A stretch of 64,000 nucleotides of DNA from Lacimicrobium alkaliphilum (GTDB lineage Bacteria > Pseudomonadota > Gammaproteobacteria > Enterobacterales > Alteromonadaceae), in contig NZ_NISX01000013.1 of NCBI RefSeq assembly GCF_002591895.1, positions 86,368 through 150,367 on the forward strand, read 5' to 3'. Position numbers and translations under genes: made by a program. How positions within the stretch are numbered: position 1 is the first letter of the stretch; each line of letters opens with the position of its first letter. Below are positions 18,684 through 27,749 of the stretch, in pieces. A model generated the notes under the pieces. It had not been told where the DNA came from. It made no database searches and saw nothing but the letters and a program-made list of their open reading frames with translations.

Positions 18684-18991
18684 GGCGTCACTCTACAGAG
18701 GTGTCAGATCGGCTATGATGGCATTGCCGGGACAAAAAGCAAAGTGCGAAAAAGACCAAAATCGGTCCCGAAACGCCTATCTATCGGGGCTTCCGATGCT
18801 TTCTAATGGTCAGGGCTTTATAACGGCCAGGTCCGATGGAAAGGTTCCAGTGCGTTAAAGAAACGATCCCGGAATAAGACAATGGGTTTGAGAGGGCAAA
18901 ATCTGCGCCCGGTGACTGCAGAAAAGGCTGGGGTTAGAGGGCTGCTATTCTTTATACTACGCGCATTATTGAATGACAGGATTTTTACACG
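18684..18991. other. Divergent spacer between lptM and the agmatinase gene
   Basis: 308 bp serving two divergent transcription units. A TATACT at 18953-18958 may be the -10 of the agmatinase promoter; I see no good -35. No frataxin gene (cyaY) is present here, although it faces lptM in E. coli. No RNA gene was recognised. Confidence 0.4.
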
Positions 18992-19894
18992 ATGTCTTCT
19001 GCAAACAAGGTAACTCTGACGCCACCCGGTACACCTTTTCATATGGCAGAAACGGCGACTCAGCCGTTGGCTGATTGTCTGCACCTGATAGGATTCGGTT
19101 TTGACGGCACTGCGTGCTTTCGCAAAGGCACCCGCAACGGCCCGGATGCGTTGCGTGAGGTGTCTGAAGATATCGAGAGCTATTCCCCCTACCTGGATGC
19201 GGATTTGGAGCAATGCCGTTTTGTGGATATGGGCAATCTGCAATTAGGTGTCAGCGATGATGTGGAGCAGCAGTGGCAAAGTGCTACCGATGACTTTGAG
19301 CGGTTGTTTGGCGCCCGGGATCTTGAAAAAGACAACATCCGTATTATGACCTTAGGGGGGGAACATTCTATCTCCTATGCGCCAATCAGGAAGTACCTTG
19401 AGCAGTACCCTGATCTGGTGGTGGTGCATCTGGATGCCCATGCGGATCTCCGCGATGGCTATGAAGGCTATCATTTTTCCCATGCGTCCATTATCCGCCG
19501 GGCGCTGGATCATTTTGGCCCGGATCACCAGTTGGTGCAGTACGGCATCCGCTCAGGAACGAAAGAGGAATATCAGTGGATGCGTGAAAATAAAACCATC
19601 CGCACTTCCAGAGACAGTTTTCTGGAGTCTATCGATGCCATTGCCACAGACAGGCCTGTGTATCTGACTCTGGATCTGGATTATTTTGATCCCAGCTTCT
19701 TGCCCGGCACCGGCACCCCTGAGCCTGGCGGCGAGGACTTTCACTCTTTTGTTAAACTGATCAAACTGCTCAGTAATAAGAAACTGGTGGGCTGTGATGT
19801 AGTGGAACTGTCTCCGGAAATCGACAGCTCCGGCAACAGTGCCGTATTTGCTGCTAAGGTGGTACGTGAACTGATTCTTTGTATGCAGGCCTGA
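18992..19894 (+). CDS. speB: Agmatinase / ureohydrolase family
   Basis: 300 residues with all arginase-fold metal motifs: LGGEHSIS near residue 125, HLDAHADLRDGYEG (DAHAD) and LTLDLDYFDPSFLPGTGTPE. It would hydrolyse agmatine to putrescine and urea, using two Mn ions. The assignment to agmatinase over arginase or other ureohydrolases rests on the adjoining biosynthetic arginine decarboxylase, 83 bp downstream in the same direction. Confidence 0.88.
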   Translation: MSSANKVTLTPPGTPFHMAETATQPLADCLHLIGFGFDGTACFRKGTRNGPDALREVSEDIESYSPYLDADLEQCRFVDMGNLQLGVSDDVEQQWQSATDDFERLFGARDLEKDNIRIMTLGGEHSISYAPIRKYLEQYPDLVVVHLDAHADLRDGYEGYHFSHASIIRRALDHFGPDHQLVQYGIRSGTKEEYQWMRENKTIRTSRDSFLESIDAIATDRPVYLTLDLDYFDPSFLPGTGTPEPGGEDFHSFVKLIKLLSNKKLVGCDVVELSPEIDSSGNSAVFAAKVVRELILCMQA

Positions 19895-19977
19895 GCAGTG
19901 TTGCGCAACGTGTTTTAATTTTTTGTGTCGACAAAAAGCGAAGTAAGCAGAGTCGACTTTATTTGGGAGAGAACAGA

Positions 19978-21894
19978 TTGGCGAACTGGACAATTGAAGA
20001 TGCTGAACGGCTTTACCGGGTAAAACGCTGGGGCGGTGGTTATTTTGAAATTGGAGAGAACGGTAATCTGCATGTTACTCCGGCGTTCGACAACCCCGAT
20101 GTCAGAATTGATTTCAATACGGTAATCGAAGAGATCAAGCAGGAAGGCGTACAGTTTCCTGTGGTGGTGCGTTTTCATGACATTCTGCGCTCGCAGGTCG
20201 CGTTGTTAAACCAGACTTTTCGTCAGAGCATTAAAGAAGCGGAGTATCAGGGGCAGTATCAGGGGGTTTATCCGGTCAAGGTCAACCAGATGCGTGAAGT
20301 GGTGGAAGAGATTGTCGATGCCGGCGCGCCTTATGACTATGGCCTCGAAGCCGGGTCCAAGGCCGAACTGCTGACGGTGCTGTCGTTCGAGACCAGTGAG
20401 AAATCGCTGACCATACTCAATGGTTATAAAGATGAAGAGTTTATGCGCCTGGCCCTGCTTGGCCGTAAGCTGGGGCGCAACATCATCGTGGTCGTGGAAA
20501 AGTACTCAGAGTTATTATCGCTGGTACGTATCGCTAAAGAACTGAATATCGATCCCATCATCGGTGTGCGTTCGAAAATGACCGTAAAAGGCCGGGGCAA
20601 GTGGGAAAGTTCTGGTGGCGACCGGGCCAAGTTTGGCCTGACCATTGCCGAGATCATCAATGCGGCCAAATATCTGCAGGAGCAGGGGTTGGGTCATTGT
20701 CTGAAACTTCTGCATTTTCATATTGGCTCGCAGCTGACTGATATTCGGTCTGTCAAAGACGCCGTTGCCGAAGGCGGGCGTATTTATGCTGAGTTGCGTA
20801 AGATGGGCGTCGACATGACTCATGTGGATGTCGGTGGCGGCCTCGGGGTGGATTATGATGGCACTCAGTCCACCAGTGACTCGTCGCGGAATTACAGCAT
20901 GCAGGAATATGTGGCCGATGTGGTTTACGGCATGAAAGAGATCTGTGACCTGGAAGAAGTGCCTCACCCGAACCTGGTCAGTGAGAGCGGCAGGGCCATC
21001 ACTGCCCACCACAGTTGCGTGATCACCCAGATCGTGGGTGAGATAAAGAACAGTGACATTCAGTTTGATACACAGGCTAGTGAAGACGAACACGTGCTGG
21101 TCAGCAACATGCGTGATTTGGTACCTGCATTTGATAATGGCAGCAACCTTCAGGAGATTTTTAATGATGCATCGCAATGGAAAGAGCAGGCCATCGAGGC
21201 CTTTAAACTGCGTGTTATCTCATTAGAAGAGCTGGCCAAACTGGAAACCCTGTACTGGCAGATTATGGCGCGCCTGAATCAGGAGCTGAAGCAGGTTGAG
21301 TTTGTGCCGGAAGAGCTAAAAGGGCTGGAATACGCCTTATCGTCTCAGTACCTGTGCAATTTCTCTATCTTCCAGTCTGCCGCTGATACCTGGGCCATTG
21401 ATCAGGTGTTACCTGTGGTACCCATTACGCGAATGAACGAAGAACCTTCCGTGAATTGCTCGCTGGTGGACATTACCTGCGACAGCGACGGTAAAATCGA
21501 CCAGTTTATTGGCGAACAGGGAATTTCCGATGTACTACACCTGCATAAACTTAAACCCGGTGAAGAGTACTACGCTGGCCTGTTTCTTACCGGCGCCTAT
21601 CAGGATGTGATGGGAGATATGCACAATCTTTTCGGCCGTCTGAATGAAGTGCACATCTTCAGTGATGATGATGATCCGGCTGATTTTTATATCGAAGAAG
21701 TGGTCACAGGTTCGTCTGTAAGTGGTGTGTTGTCGATCATGCAGTATAACCCTTCGGCCATGGCCAAGGACGTAAAACGGGCTATCGACAGGCAGGTGGC
21801 AGCGGGCAATATTAAACCCAGAGAAGGGGTGAAATGGACAGATTTCTATGAAGACTGCCTGCACGGTTATACCTATCTGAAAACCGGAAAATAA
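19978..21894 (+). CDS. speA: Biosynthetic arginine decarboxylase
   Basis: 638 residues from TTG 19978 (MANWTIEDAERLYRVKRWGG), matching the length and N-terminus of proteobacterial SpeA. The TTG has a GGGAGA ribosome site 7 bases upstream; in-frame upstream codons give a 33-residue extension without homology. PLP lysine Lys101 is in GVYPVKVNQMRE. The loop HVDVGGGLGVDYDG and VSESGRAITAHHS are intact. It makes agmatine, the substrate of the upstream agmatinase. A pair of GTCGAC hexamers flanks the 5' leader (about 19927-19957). Confidence 0.95.
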   Translation: MANWTIEDAERLYRVKRWGGGYFEIGENGNLHVTPAFDNPDVRIDFNTVIEEIKQEGVQFPVVVRFHDILRSQVALLNQTFRQSIKEAEYQGQYQGVYPVKVNQMREVVEEIVDAGAPYDYGLEAGSKAELLTVLSFETSEKSLTILNGYKDEEFMRLALLGRKLGRNIIVVVEKYSELLSLVRIAKELNIDPIIGVRSKMTVKGRGKWESSGGDRAKFGLTIAEIINAAKYLQEQGLGHCLKLLHFHIGSQLTDIRSVKDAVAEGGRIYAELRKMGVDMTHVDVGGGLGVDYDGTQSTSDSSRNYSMQEYVADVVYGMKEICDLEEVPHPNLVSESGRAITAHHSCVITQIVGEIKNSDIQFDTQASEDEHVLVSNMRDLVPAFDNGSNLQEIFNDASQWKEQAIEAFKLRVISLEELAKLETLYWQIMARLNQELKQVEFVPEELKGLEYALSSQYLCNFSIFQSAADTWAIDQVLPVVPITRMNEEPSVNCSLVDITCDSDGKIDQFIGEQGISDVLHLHKLKPGEEYYAGLFLTGAYQDVMGDMHNLFGRLNEVHIFSDDDDPADFYIEEVVTGSSVSGVLSIMQYNPSAMAKDVKRAIDRQVAAGNIKPREGVKWTDFYEDCLHGYTYLKTGK

Positions 21895-21904
21895 CAGGGT
21901 AAAA

Positions 21905-22531
21905 ATGACACAATATGGTGTGGGAATACTGATCTTTGATGACGTGGAAGTGCTGGATTTCTGTGGTCCTTTTGAAGTGTTTTCCACAACCCGTCTGAAA
22001 GAGCCTCGTCAGCGTCAGGACCCCAGCCCTTTTGAGGTATTGTTGCTGGCTGAGAAGGACGGCCCAGTAACGACCAGTGGCGGCATGCAGGTAACCCCTC
22101 ATACAACTCTGGAGCTTTGCCCGGCACTGGATATTCTGATCGTGCCGGGTGGCTGGGGCACCCGCGAACTGGTCACAAATCAAAGGGTTCAGGACTGGCT
22201 GGTGGAGCAGGCACCGCGAGTCAGTACGCTGGCATCGGTTTGCACCGGTTCGATGGTACTGGCTCAGGCAGGCCTGTTAAAAGGCCTTGAGGCTACAACC
22301 CACTGGCGCTCACTCCAGCGCATGCAGGATAACTTTGCCGACGTCAAAGTCGTTTTTGATAAACATTTTGTGTTCGGGGAAAAGATCTGCACCAGTGCCG
22401 GTATTTCGGCCGGAATCGATATGTCTCTGAAAATGGTTCAGCACTATATTGGTGAATCGGTGGCCCGGGCCACTGCCAGGCATATGGAGTACCCTTTTCC
22501 CGATTCAGATAAGCGCAGAATCACTGTTTAG
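21905..22531 (+). CDS. DJ-1/PfpI family protein
   Basis: 208 residues with the flavodoxin-like DJ-1 core: GVGILIFDDVEVLDFCGPFE, then LDILIVPGGWGTREL, and the nucleophile elbow SVCTGSMVLAQAGLL with Cys113. Close relatives include isonitrile hydratases and the sensor half of GlxA-type regulators; there is no C-terminal AraC helix-turn-helix here. It starts 10 bp after speA and so is perhaps cotranscribed with it. Substrate is unknown. Confidence 0.88.
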   Translation: MTQYGVGILIFDDVEVLDFCGPFEVFSTTRLKEPRQRQDPSPFEVLLLAEKDGPVTTSGGMQVTPHTTLELCPALDILIVPGGWGTRELVTNQRVQDWLVEQAPRVSTLASVCTGSMVLAQAGLLKGLEATTHWRSLQRMQDNFADVKVVFDKHFVFGEKICTSAGISAGIDMSLKMVQHYIGESVARATARHMEYPFPDSDKRRITV

Positions 22532-22582
22532 CCGGATTGTCTGATTCTGCTGACTGGCAGACCACACACAGTGCCAGGCTAC

Positions 22583-23914
22583 TTATCCTTTGGGCAACAA
22601 ATCGGTAAGGAGCAAGGCGATACCCAGGAATGACATAAAGCCCGCAATATCGGTAATGGTGGTGAGAACAATAGACGAGGACTGAGCCGGGTCCATACCT
22701 AACCGTTTCAGCCCCATGGGTACCAGTGCGCCGGCACTGCAGGCAATGACCAGCGAACTGACCATGGCCAGACCCATGACTAGTGCCAGGCCCACTGACT
22801 GGCTCCAGAAATACACTGCTGTCGCACAGGTGACGGCAATGATGACGCCATTGAGAAACCCCGCTCGCATTTCTTTAAATAGCACTCTGGACCATTGCCT
22901 TGTGGTGATTTCGCGCAGGGTTAGGCCACGCATCGTCACCGCCAGTGCCTGCGCACCGGCGTTTCCGGACTGGCCTGCGGCTACGGGTAACAGAATGGCT
23001 AGGGCAGTCACTTCCGCAATCAGATTTTCAAACATACCCACCACGGCGGCGGCCGCGAAGGCTGTCAGCAGGTTTATCTGCAGCCAGGGCATACGCCGGG
23101 TAACGGCAAACCAGCTACTGGACAAGGCTTTTTCTTCTTTGCTAACCCCCACCATCGTTTGCATATCAGTAGCCAGATCTTCTTTTGTCGACTGGTACAC
23201 ATCGGAGTAACCAATCTGCCCGACAAGCAGGCCCTGTGCATCCAATACCGGTATCGTCTGCGTATGCTGACCCTCGAATGTTTCCACTACGGTATCTTTA
23301 TGATCAAGCACACTGAGCGTGACCTTAACCGGCATAGCGATATTGCTCAGCAAGGTAGCGGATGAGGAGGTAACCAGCTCGGTAAGTTGTACCTGGCCAG
23401 TTAATTGTTGTGACGGGTCAAGCAGAAAAAGCGTGTTTGGGCAGGCCTCTTTGCTTCTGCGCAGTCGGGCCAACGCATCGGCCACTGTGGTATCAGCAGA
23501 AAATGCCTGAACATTGGTTGTCATCATTCTTGCGGCACAGTCTTCCGGATAGCTCAAAAGTGTGCGGTATTCTTTGACCAGGGCACTATTGTTGGCTTCC
23601 AGTAAGGTAAACAGTTTATCCTGTCTCGCAGAGGACAGACGGCTGAGCAGACTGATCGCCAGATGACTATCGAGAAAAGCGATCAGGCGCGCGGCAAAAT
23701 CATCATCAAAGTGTTCAAAGCAACCGTCAGAGCACCCCGGAGGTAAATGTTTCCAAAGACCGGCAACCAGATGCATGGGCTGTTGCTGCAATAATCCGGC
23801 CGCCTGGTTGGCTGGCATCATTTCCAGGTAGCGCGCACTTCTGGAAGGATAGTCTGCCATAAATACATGATTCAGCTGTGCGGCAGTATCGTCGAGGTGA
23901 TCAAGAGATTGCAT
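22583..23914 (-). CDS. mgtE: MgtE-family magnesium/divalent cation transporter
   Basis: 443 residues. Order: MgtE N-terminal superhelical domain (about 10-125), two CBS repeats (about 130-250; VADALARLRRSKEACPNTLF), plug helix, then five membrane helices from about 285. The transport signature LPVAAGQSGNAGAQALAVTMRG and the pore acid region TTITDIAGFMSFLG are intact. It is the last of a three-gene leftward operon with an MgtE-like soluble protein and an MscS channel. GGAG precedes the start. Confidence 0.9.
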   Translation of the reverse strand: MQSLDHLDDTAAQLNHVFMADYPSRSARYLEMMPANQAAGLLQQQPMHLVAGLWKHLPPGCSDGCFEHFDDDFAARLIAFLDSHLAISLLSRLSSARQDKLFTLLEANNSALVKEYRTLLSYPEDCAARMMTTNVQAFSADTTVADALARLRRSKEACPNTLFLLDPSQQLTGQVQLTELVTSSSATLLSNIAMPVKVTLSVLDHKDTVVETFEGQHTQTIPVLDAQGLLVGQIGYSDVYQSTKEDLATDMQTMVGVSKEEKALSSSWFAVTRRMPWLQINLLTAFAAAAVVGMFENLIAEVTALAILLPVAAGQSGNAGAQALAVTMRGLTLREITTRQWSRVLFKEMRAGFLNGVIIAVTCATAVYFWSQSVGLALVMGLAMVSSLVIACSAGALVPMGLKRLGMDPAQSSSIVLTTITDIAGFMSFLGIALLLTDLLPKG

Positions 23915-23925
23915 CTGTTTTCTCC

Positions 23926-24738
23926 TTACCCTTTTGTCTGAGGACTAAACAGGTCCAGTAATGCGCCGATTGAGGCGCCATACAGGTTAAGCACCTCGTA
24001 AGGTAAAGCGGCGTGTCTTTGCGTTCCCTGTTTATTCAGCGCATGGCGGATTTGATGATGGTGAATCACCCCGATTAATTCATTGTCATAGTTGACCACC
24101 GGCATGCTGTCACGATGACGCCAGTCATCAAGGTCTATTGCGGCGCGCAATTCTGTAAATCCGTTGAGACCAGAGGAAGGCTGTTCTACAAGTCGTGAAA
24201 CCAGCGTCGACTCGGACGCATGCAGTAATCTGTAGAGACTCACCGGGCCAATTAGCTGGCGCTTCTGATTGACGACGAAGCAGTGTTGCAGATTTGCAGC
24301 CGTACTTTTTCTGATGCGTAAAACGGCATCCTGCGCATGCATGGTGTCGGTGATCATCAGCAGGTTGGTTTCCAGCCAGGCTCCGACAGTGTACTCGGGA
24401 TAACTGAGCAACCGCTGACAGGCGGACTTTTTTCGTGATGACATCAGTGCGAAATAGAAGGACCGTTTACGGTCATCAAAATGCCGTAAAATAGTGGCAA
24501 TATCGGCACTTTTTAGTTCAAAAAACAGCCTTGAACACTGTTCGTCAGACAATAATGACAAGATACGGGACGCATGATCCGGCACCATGGCTGTAAGCCC
24601 CTGAGCTGCCACATCTGCAGATGCCTGAGAGAGCAGCCCGGCAGCCTTTTGTGGTGTTTCACGCTCTAACTGCCGCGCGGCAGCCCGCGGCTGCTCTTTA
24701 AGAAAATGCAGAGCCAGATTAAGATTAGCGGTGGTCAT
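23926..24738 (-). CDS. Stand-alone MgtE cytosolic domain (N-domain plus CBS), no membrane part
   Basis: 270 residues resembling the soluble half of MgtE: an N-terminal alpha superhelix (FLKEQPRAAARQLERETPQK onward), then ILRHFDDRKRSFYFALMSSRKKSA and CBS-type repeats (HCFVVNQKRQLIGPVSLYRLL; DSMPVVNYDNELIGVIHHHQ). No hydrophobic helix follows. It lies 11 bp before mgtE. It is probably a duplicate of the regulatory domain that could sense Mg2+ or adenine nucleotides, perhaps as a partner of MgtE or of the MscS channel upstream. Confidence 0.75.
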   Translation of the reverse strand: MTTANLNLALHFLKEQPRAAARQLERETPQKAAGLLSQASADVAAQGLTAMVPDHASRILSLLSDEQCSRLFFELKSADIATILRHFDDRKRSFYFALMSSRKKSACQRLLSYPEYTVGAWLETNLLMITDTMHAQDAVLRIRKSTAANLQHCFVVNQKRQLIGPVSLYRLLHASESTLVSRLVEQPSSGLNGFTELRAAIDLDDWRHRDSMPVVNYDNELIGVIHHHQIRHALNKQGTQRHAALPYEVLNLYGASIGALLDLFSPQTKG

Positions 24739-24739
24739 G

Positions 24740-25618
24740 TTACCCCCGGGGCGTCAGGTTTTCAGATGCGCTCGCCGGTGTGTCTTTTTTGAGCACACAA
24801 CTGTTGCTGTCCATCCAGTGTTTACCGGGAATCAGGGTTCTGCCTTGCTGGGTTTCCAGTACCAGCATGCTGTCGGTAATCTCCAGCAACACGCCCTGTA
24901 TGTCGCCGATGCGTATATGATCCTGCAATTTACAGTGTTTTCTGGCCTGCCGGGTGCCGACCAGATTCGCCACCAGATCTTTACTGCCCAGACCAAAAGC
25001 CAGTGCCAGTCCGCCACTGAGCACGGCTAACAGCACCACCACCAGGCTGGTAATAAACTGAATGTTGATCCCCAGTTGTTCAACACCGATCACCAATGCC
25101 GTAAACATTACGGCATATCTGACCAGGCCAGCCAGTAAGATAACCTTTGGAAGCCGGGCGGATTCAGCAGTGGCTTTGGTCATTGAACTGAGCAGGTTCG
25201 CAAGGACAATACCACCGAGCATAATTAACAAACCAGCCAGTAGCCTGGGCAGATAAGTAAGAAACTGGCTCAGCCAATTCGCGAAAAGCTCCAGGCCCAG
25301 TGTTGATGTCGCCGCAGCCAGAAAAAACAGGATAACAATCCAGAACACAACCCTGGCAGCAATGCGTCCATGATTTGGCTTGATGTGGACTGAACGGTGC
25401 AACGCTGACAAGGGTTTAATCAGCGCCAGCAAACGATTGATTAAACTGACCATCGATCGCGTCAGCCGTGACAGCAGCCAGGCAATGACCCAACCAGCCA
25501 GCACCAGCAACAGTGCGCCGAGTATTTGCGGCAAATAGGCGATGAGGTGCTCAGTTAAGCGAGCGTAGAGGTCAGTTATAGCCTGTTGCCAATGGCCTGT
25601 TGAAGGTGTGGTTGTCAT
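24740..25618 (-). CDS. Small-conductance mechanosensitive channel family protein
   Basis: 292 residues from ATG 25618, with GGGGAG 7 bases upstream. The N-terminal part has conserved membrane-helix repeats (ILGALLLVLAGWVIAWLLSR; LAGLLIMLGGIVLANLLSSM). A pore-type helix VLSGGLALAFGLGSKDLVANLV resembles the MscS TM3, followed by a short beta domain (GDIQGVLLEITDSMLVLETQ). It is first of the mscS-like, MgtE-domain, mgtE operon. Longer N-terminal extensions are possible but have no ribosome site. Confidence 0.8.
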   Translation of the reverse strand: MTTTPSTGHWQQAITDLYARLTEHLIAYLPQILGALLLVLAGWVIAWLLSRLTRSMVSLINRLLALIKPLSALHRSVHIKPNHGRIAARVVFWIVILFFLAAATSTLGLELFANWLSQFLTYLPRLLAGLLIMLGGIVLANLLSSMTKATAESARLPKVILLAGLVRYAVMFTALVIGVEQLGINIQFITSLVVVLLAVLSGGLALAFGLGSKDLVANLVGTRQARKHCKLQDHIRIGDIQGVLLEITDSMLVLETQQGRTLIPGKHWMDSNSCVLKKDTPASASENLTPRG

Positions 25619-25828
25619 CAAGGACTCCCCCTGCATTGCTTGCTGTTTCACCCAAGATACTCTGAGCATAACGTGTAAGTATAGGTATAAATGCTGTCTG
25701 TATTCTTTTTGCCATGGGCCGCGGATAACAATTGGCAACAGGAGAACACAATTCACTACAAACTGATGAAGAACAGCGCGATGCAAAGCTCTAAGCTGCA
25801 GTCATTGTTATTATATTGGAGCGAAACG

Positions 25829-26614
25829 ATGAGCAGCAGAAACAAGCAACTGGCAATAGGTCTGGCGATGATGATGACCTGTACTCAGGCTGCCTGGGCC
25901 ACGGTAGTAGAAGTGCAAACGGTGCTGGGCAACTTCCAGATCAACTTGTTTGATAATAAAACGCCGGCCACGGTCACCAACTTTCTCGGTTATGTGAACT
26001 CAGGTGCCTACTATAACAATGTGGTGCATCGCAGTGTGCCGGATTTTGTGATGCAGGCCGGTGGGTTTACCTATAATGATGAGTTTCCTCTCGATCAGGT
26101 AACCAGAGGCCCCGCGGTGGCTAATGAGCCGGAGCTTTCCAACCTCAGGGGCACCATCGCGATGGCTAAGTCAGCCGGTGATCCTGACAGTGCCGCGTCG
26201 GAGTGGTTTATTAATCTGGCCGATAACAGCGCTAACCTGGATGTTCAGAATGGTGGGTTCACTGTATTCGGTCAGGTACTTGGAGAGGGTATGGAGGTAG
26301 TGGATGCCATTGCCGAACTGCAAACCTATGATGCTGGTGGTGCATTGAAAGAGATTCCGCTACGGGATTATTCTGAAGACCAGGAAGAACTTAAAGCAGA
26401 AAACCTGGTACTGATCACCGATATTGTGGTGGTTGATGCGAATACTGACACCCATCCGGAATTACAGCCGACACCAAACACTCTGATTGATGAGCAAAAG
26501 GACAGTGGTGGTTCAGGCTCCTCTGGCGGCGGAATCAGCTGGGGGGTGTTGGCTTTGTGTCTGGTCGCTATTCTGCGAGGCTGGCCTTCTTCTCGTCGTC
26601 ATTTTCGCGGATAG
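25829..26614 (+). CDS. Secreted cyclophilin-type peptidyl-prolyl isomerase with GlyGly-CTERM-like tail
   Basis: 261 residues from ATG 25829, which has GGAG 7 bases upstream. It has a signal peptide (LAIGLAMMMTCTQAAWA). The cyclophilin core covers about 25-190, with VVHRSVPDFVMQAGGF and the DSAASEWFINLADN segment (family pattern NSATSQFFIN). After a linker, the C-terminus reads GGSGSSGGGISWGVLALCLV followed by a helix and basic end (RGWPSSRRHF), as in GlyGly-CTERM/rhombosortase substrates exported by type II secretion. Its last 47 bp overlap the convergent gene. Confidence 0.85.
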   Translation: MSSRNKQLAIGLAMMMTCTQAAWATVVEVQTVLGNFQINLFDNKTPATVTNFLGYVNSGAYYNNVVHRSVPDFVMQAGGFTYNDEFPLDQVTRGPAVANEPELSNLRGTIAMAKSAGDPDSAASEWFINLADNSANLDVQNGGFTVFGQVLGEGMEVVDAIAELQTYDAGGALKEIPLRDYSEDQEELKAENLVLITDIVVVDANTDTHPELQPTPNTLIDEQKDSGGSGSSGGGISWGVLALCLVAILRGWPSSRRHFRG

Positions 26615-27476
26615 GCTTGAGTACGTGCTCTTTATAATTCTGCCAGAAGTCAGGGTTGTTTTTGGTGAACCAAAATCCAATGCTGCTCAGGTAGGGTTCT
26701 GACCTGAGCACTTCCACCAGCGCCGTATCAATTTTTTCAATGGTGCGTTTGCCCCATTCGGTGTTACTACAGCCTATAGCCCCGATAATGGGGCTGTTCT
26801 GGTTCTGAGCAATCGGCAGATAGTAAAGATTTTCCTTTTCTGTCAGTTCAAAATAACGGCCGATTACCGGGTAGTCGAGGGTATAATCCAGCCTTCCAAG
26901 TGCCACCATATTAAGCGCCAGCGTGGACTTACCAGACAATACCCTGTGGTTCGGCTGACTTTCACTGAATTGGTCAAGTAGCGGTTGTAACTCATCTCCA
27001 TATGCCCTGCCAAGGGGGCGTCCAAATTGTAAGGACGGATCCTGTAACAGGGCTGCAAAATCAACCGGTTGACCATATCTCTGACCAATCAACCCGGCAG
27101 AAGAGGCACTGGCGATTAGCTGATGGGGCTGGTAATACAAGGTGGCAGCTGAGTAGCGGGTAATCGGCGTGTCAGGGCGCTGGATCATGCAGGGAAAACA
27201 TAGCGGCGCCCGTTTCTCTCTGAGTCTGGCGATTCGCGCCGGGGGAATGGTCAGGACTTCATGTTCCGAGTCTGGCATTGCCTGAATCATTTCTTTCACC
27301 AGCACATCGCAAAAACCCTGGCTTTGATAATCACCATCGAGAATGTGAAACGGCGGGCCATCGTTAACCGCCCAGGTAACCTTGTGAGGCTCCGGGGAAA
27401 TAAACGGTTCGGCTTGAAGAGTCAGGCCTGACAAAGATATCAGAACCAGTGCTAACAAGCCTTTGGTATATTCCAT
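26568..27476 (-). CDS. Periplasmic solute-binding-like protein (TIGR02285-like)
   Basis: 302 residues from ATG 27476, preceded by AAGGG at suitable spacing; a Met two codons upstream is the alternative. Signal peptide TKGLLALVLISLSGLTLQAE. The rest resembles type 2 periplasmic-binding proteins without transporter genes: VTWAVNDGPPFHILDGDYQS, CFPCMIQRPDTP and the C-terminal YLSSIGFWFTKNN. Its 3' end overlaps the cyclophilin gene by 47 bp on the opposite strand. Ligand is unknown. Confidence 0.75.
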   Translation of the reverse strand: MEYTKGLLALVLISLSGLTLQAEPFISPEPHKVTWAVNDGPPFHILDGDYQSQGFCDVLVKEMIQAMPDSEHEVLTIPPARIARLREKRAPLCFPCMIQRPDTPITRYSAATLYYQPHQLIASASSAGLIGQRYGQPVDFAALLQDPSLQFGRPLGRAYGDELQPLLDQFSESQPNHRVLSGKSTLALNMVALGRLDYTLDYPVIGRYFELTEKENLYYLPIAQNQNSPIIGAIGCSNTEWGKRTIEKIDTALVEVLRSEPYLSSIGFWFTKNNPDFWQNYKEHVLKPIRENDDEKKASLAE

Positions 27477-27749
27477 ATGCATCCCTTTTCCAACAGCCGG
27501 GCTGTTGCGTATTCGTCGCAGTTGCGATGAACGCATAGCTCAGCATGACCCCTATTATAAATCATTACGCCCACTTCGAAGGCAAGGATCGTAGTTGATT
27601 AAAGTACATCTGCCTTATTTTTTAGGCCACTTGTCGATGATTGTTTGGTTGAAACTTACGCATTTTGCCGCAAAGCGCTATCTTGCCCGGCTTCCCTGGT
27701 TTTGAAACTATACCCAGCGGTTTGTGAGGTATATAAATTAAGGTGACCT

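Noticed and set aside
18684..18991. Frataxin gene (cyaY) opposite lptM
   Set aside because: The open frames here lack any frataxin motif; the gene is not at this position.
19927..19957. Regulatory palindrome before speA (two GTCGAC sites)
   Set aside because: The hexamers are self-palindromic and spaced by chance-like sequence; no regulator pattern is matched.
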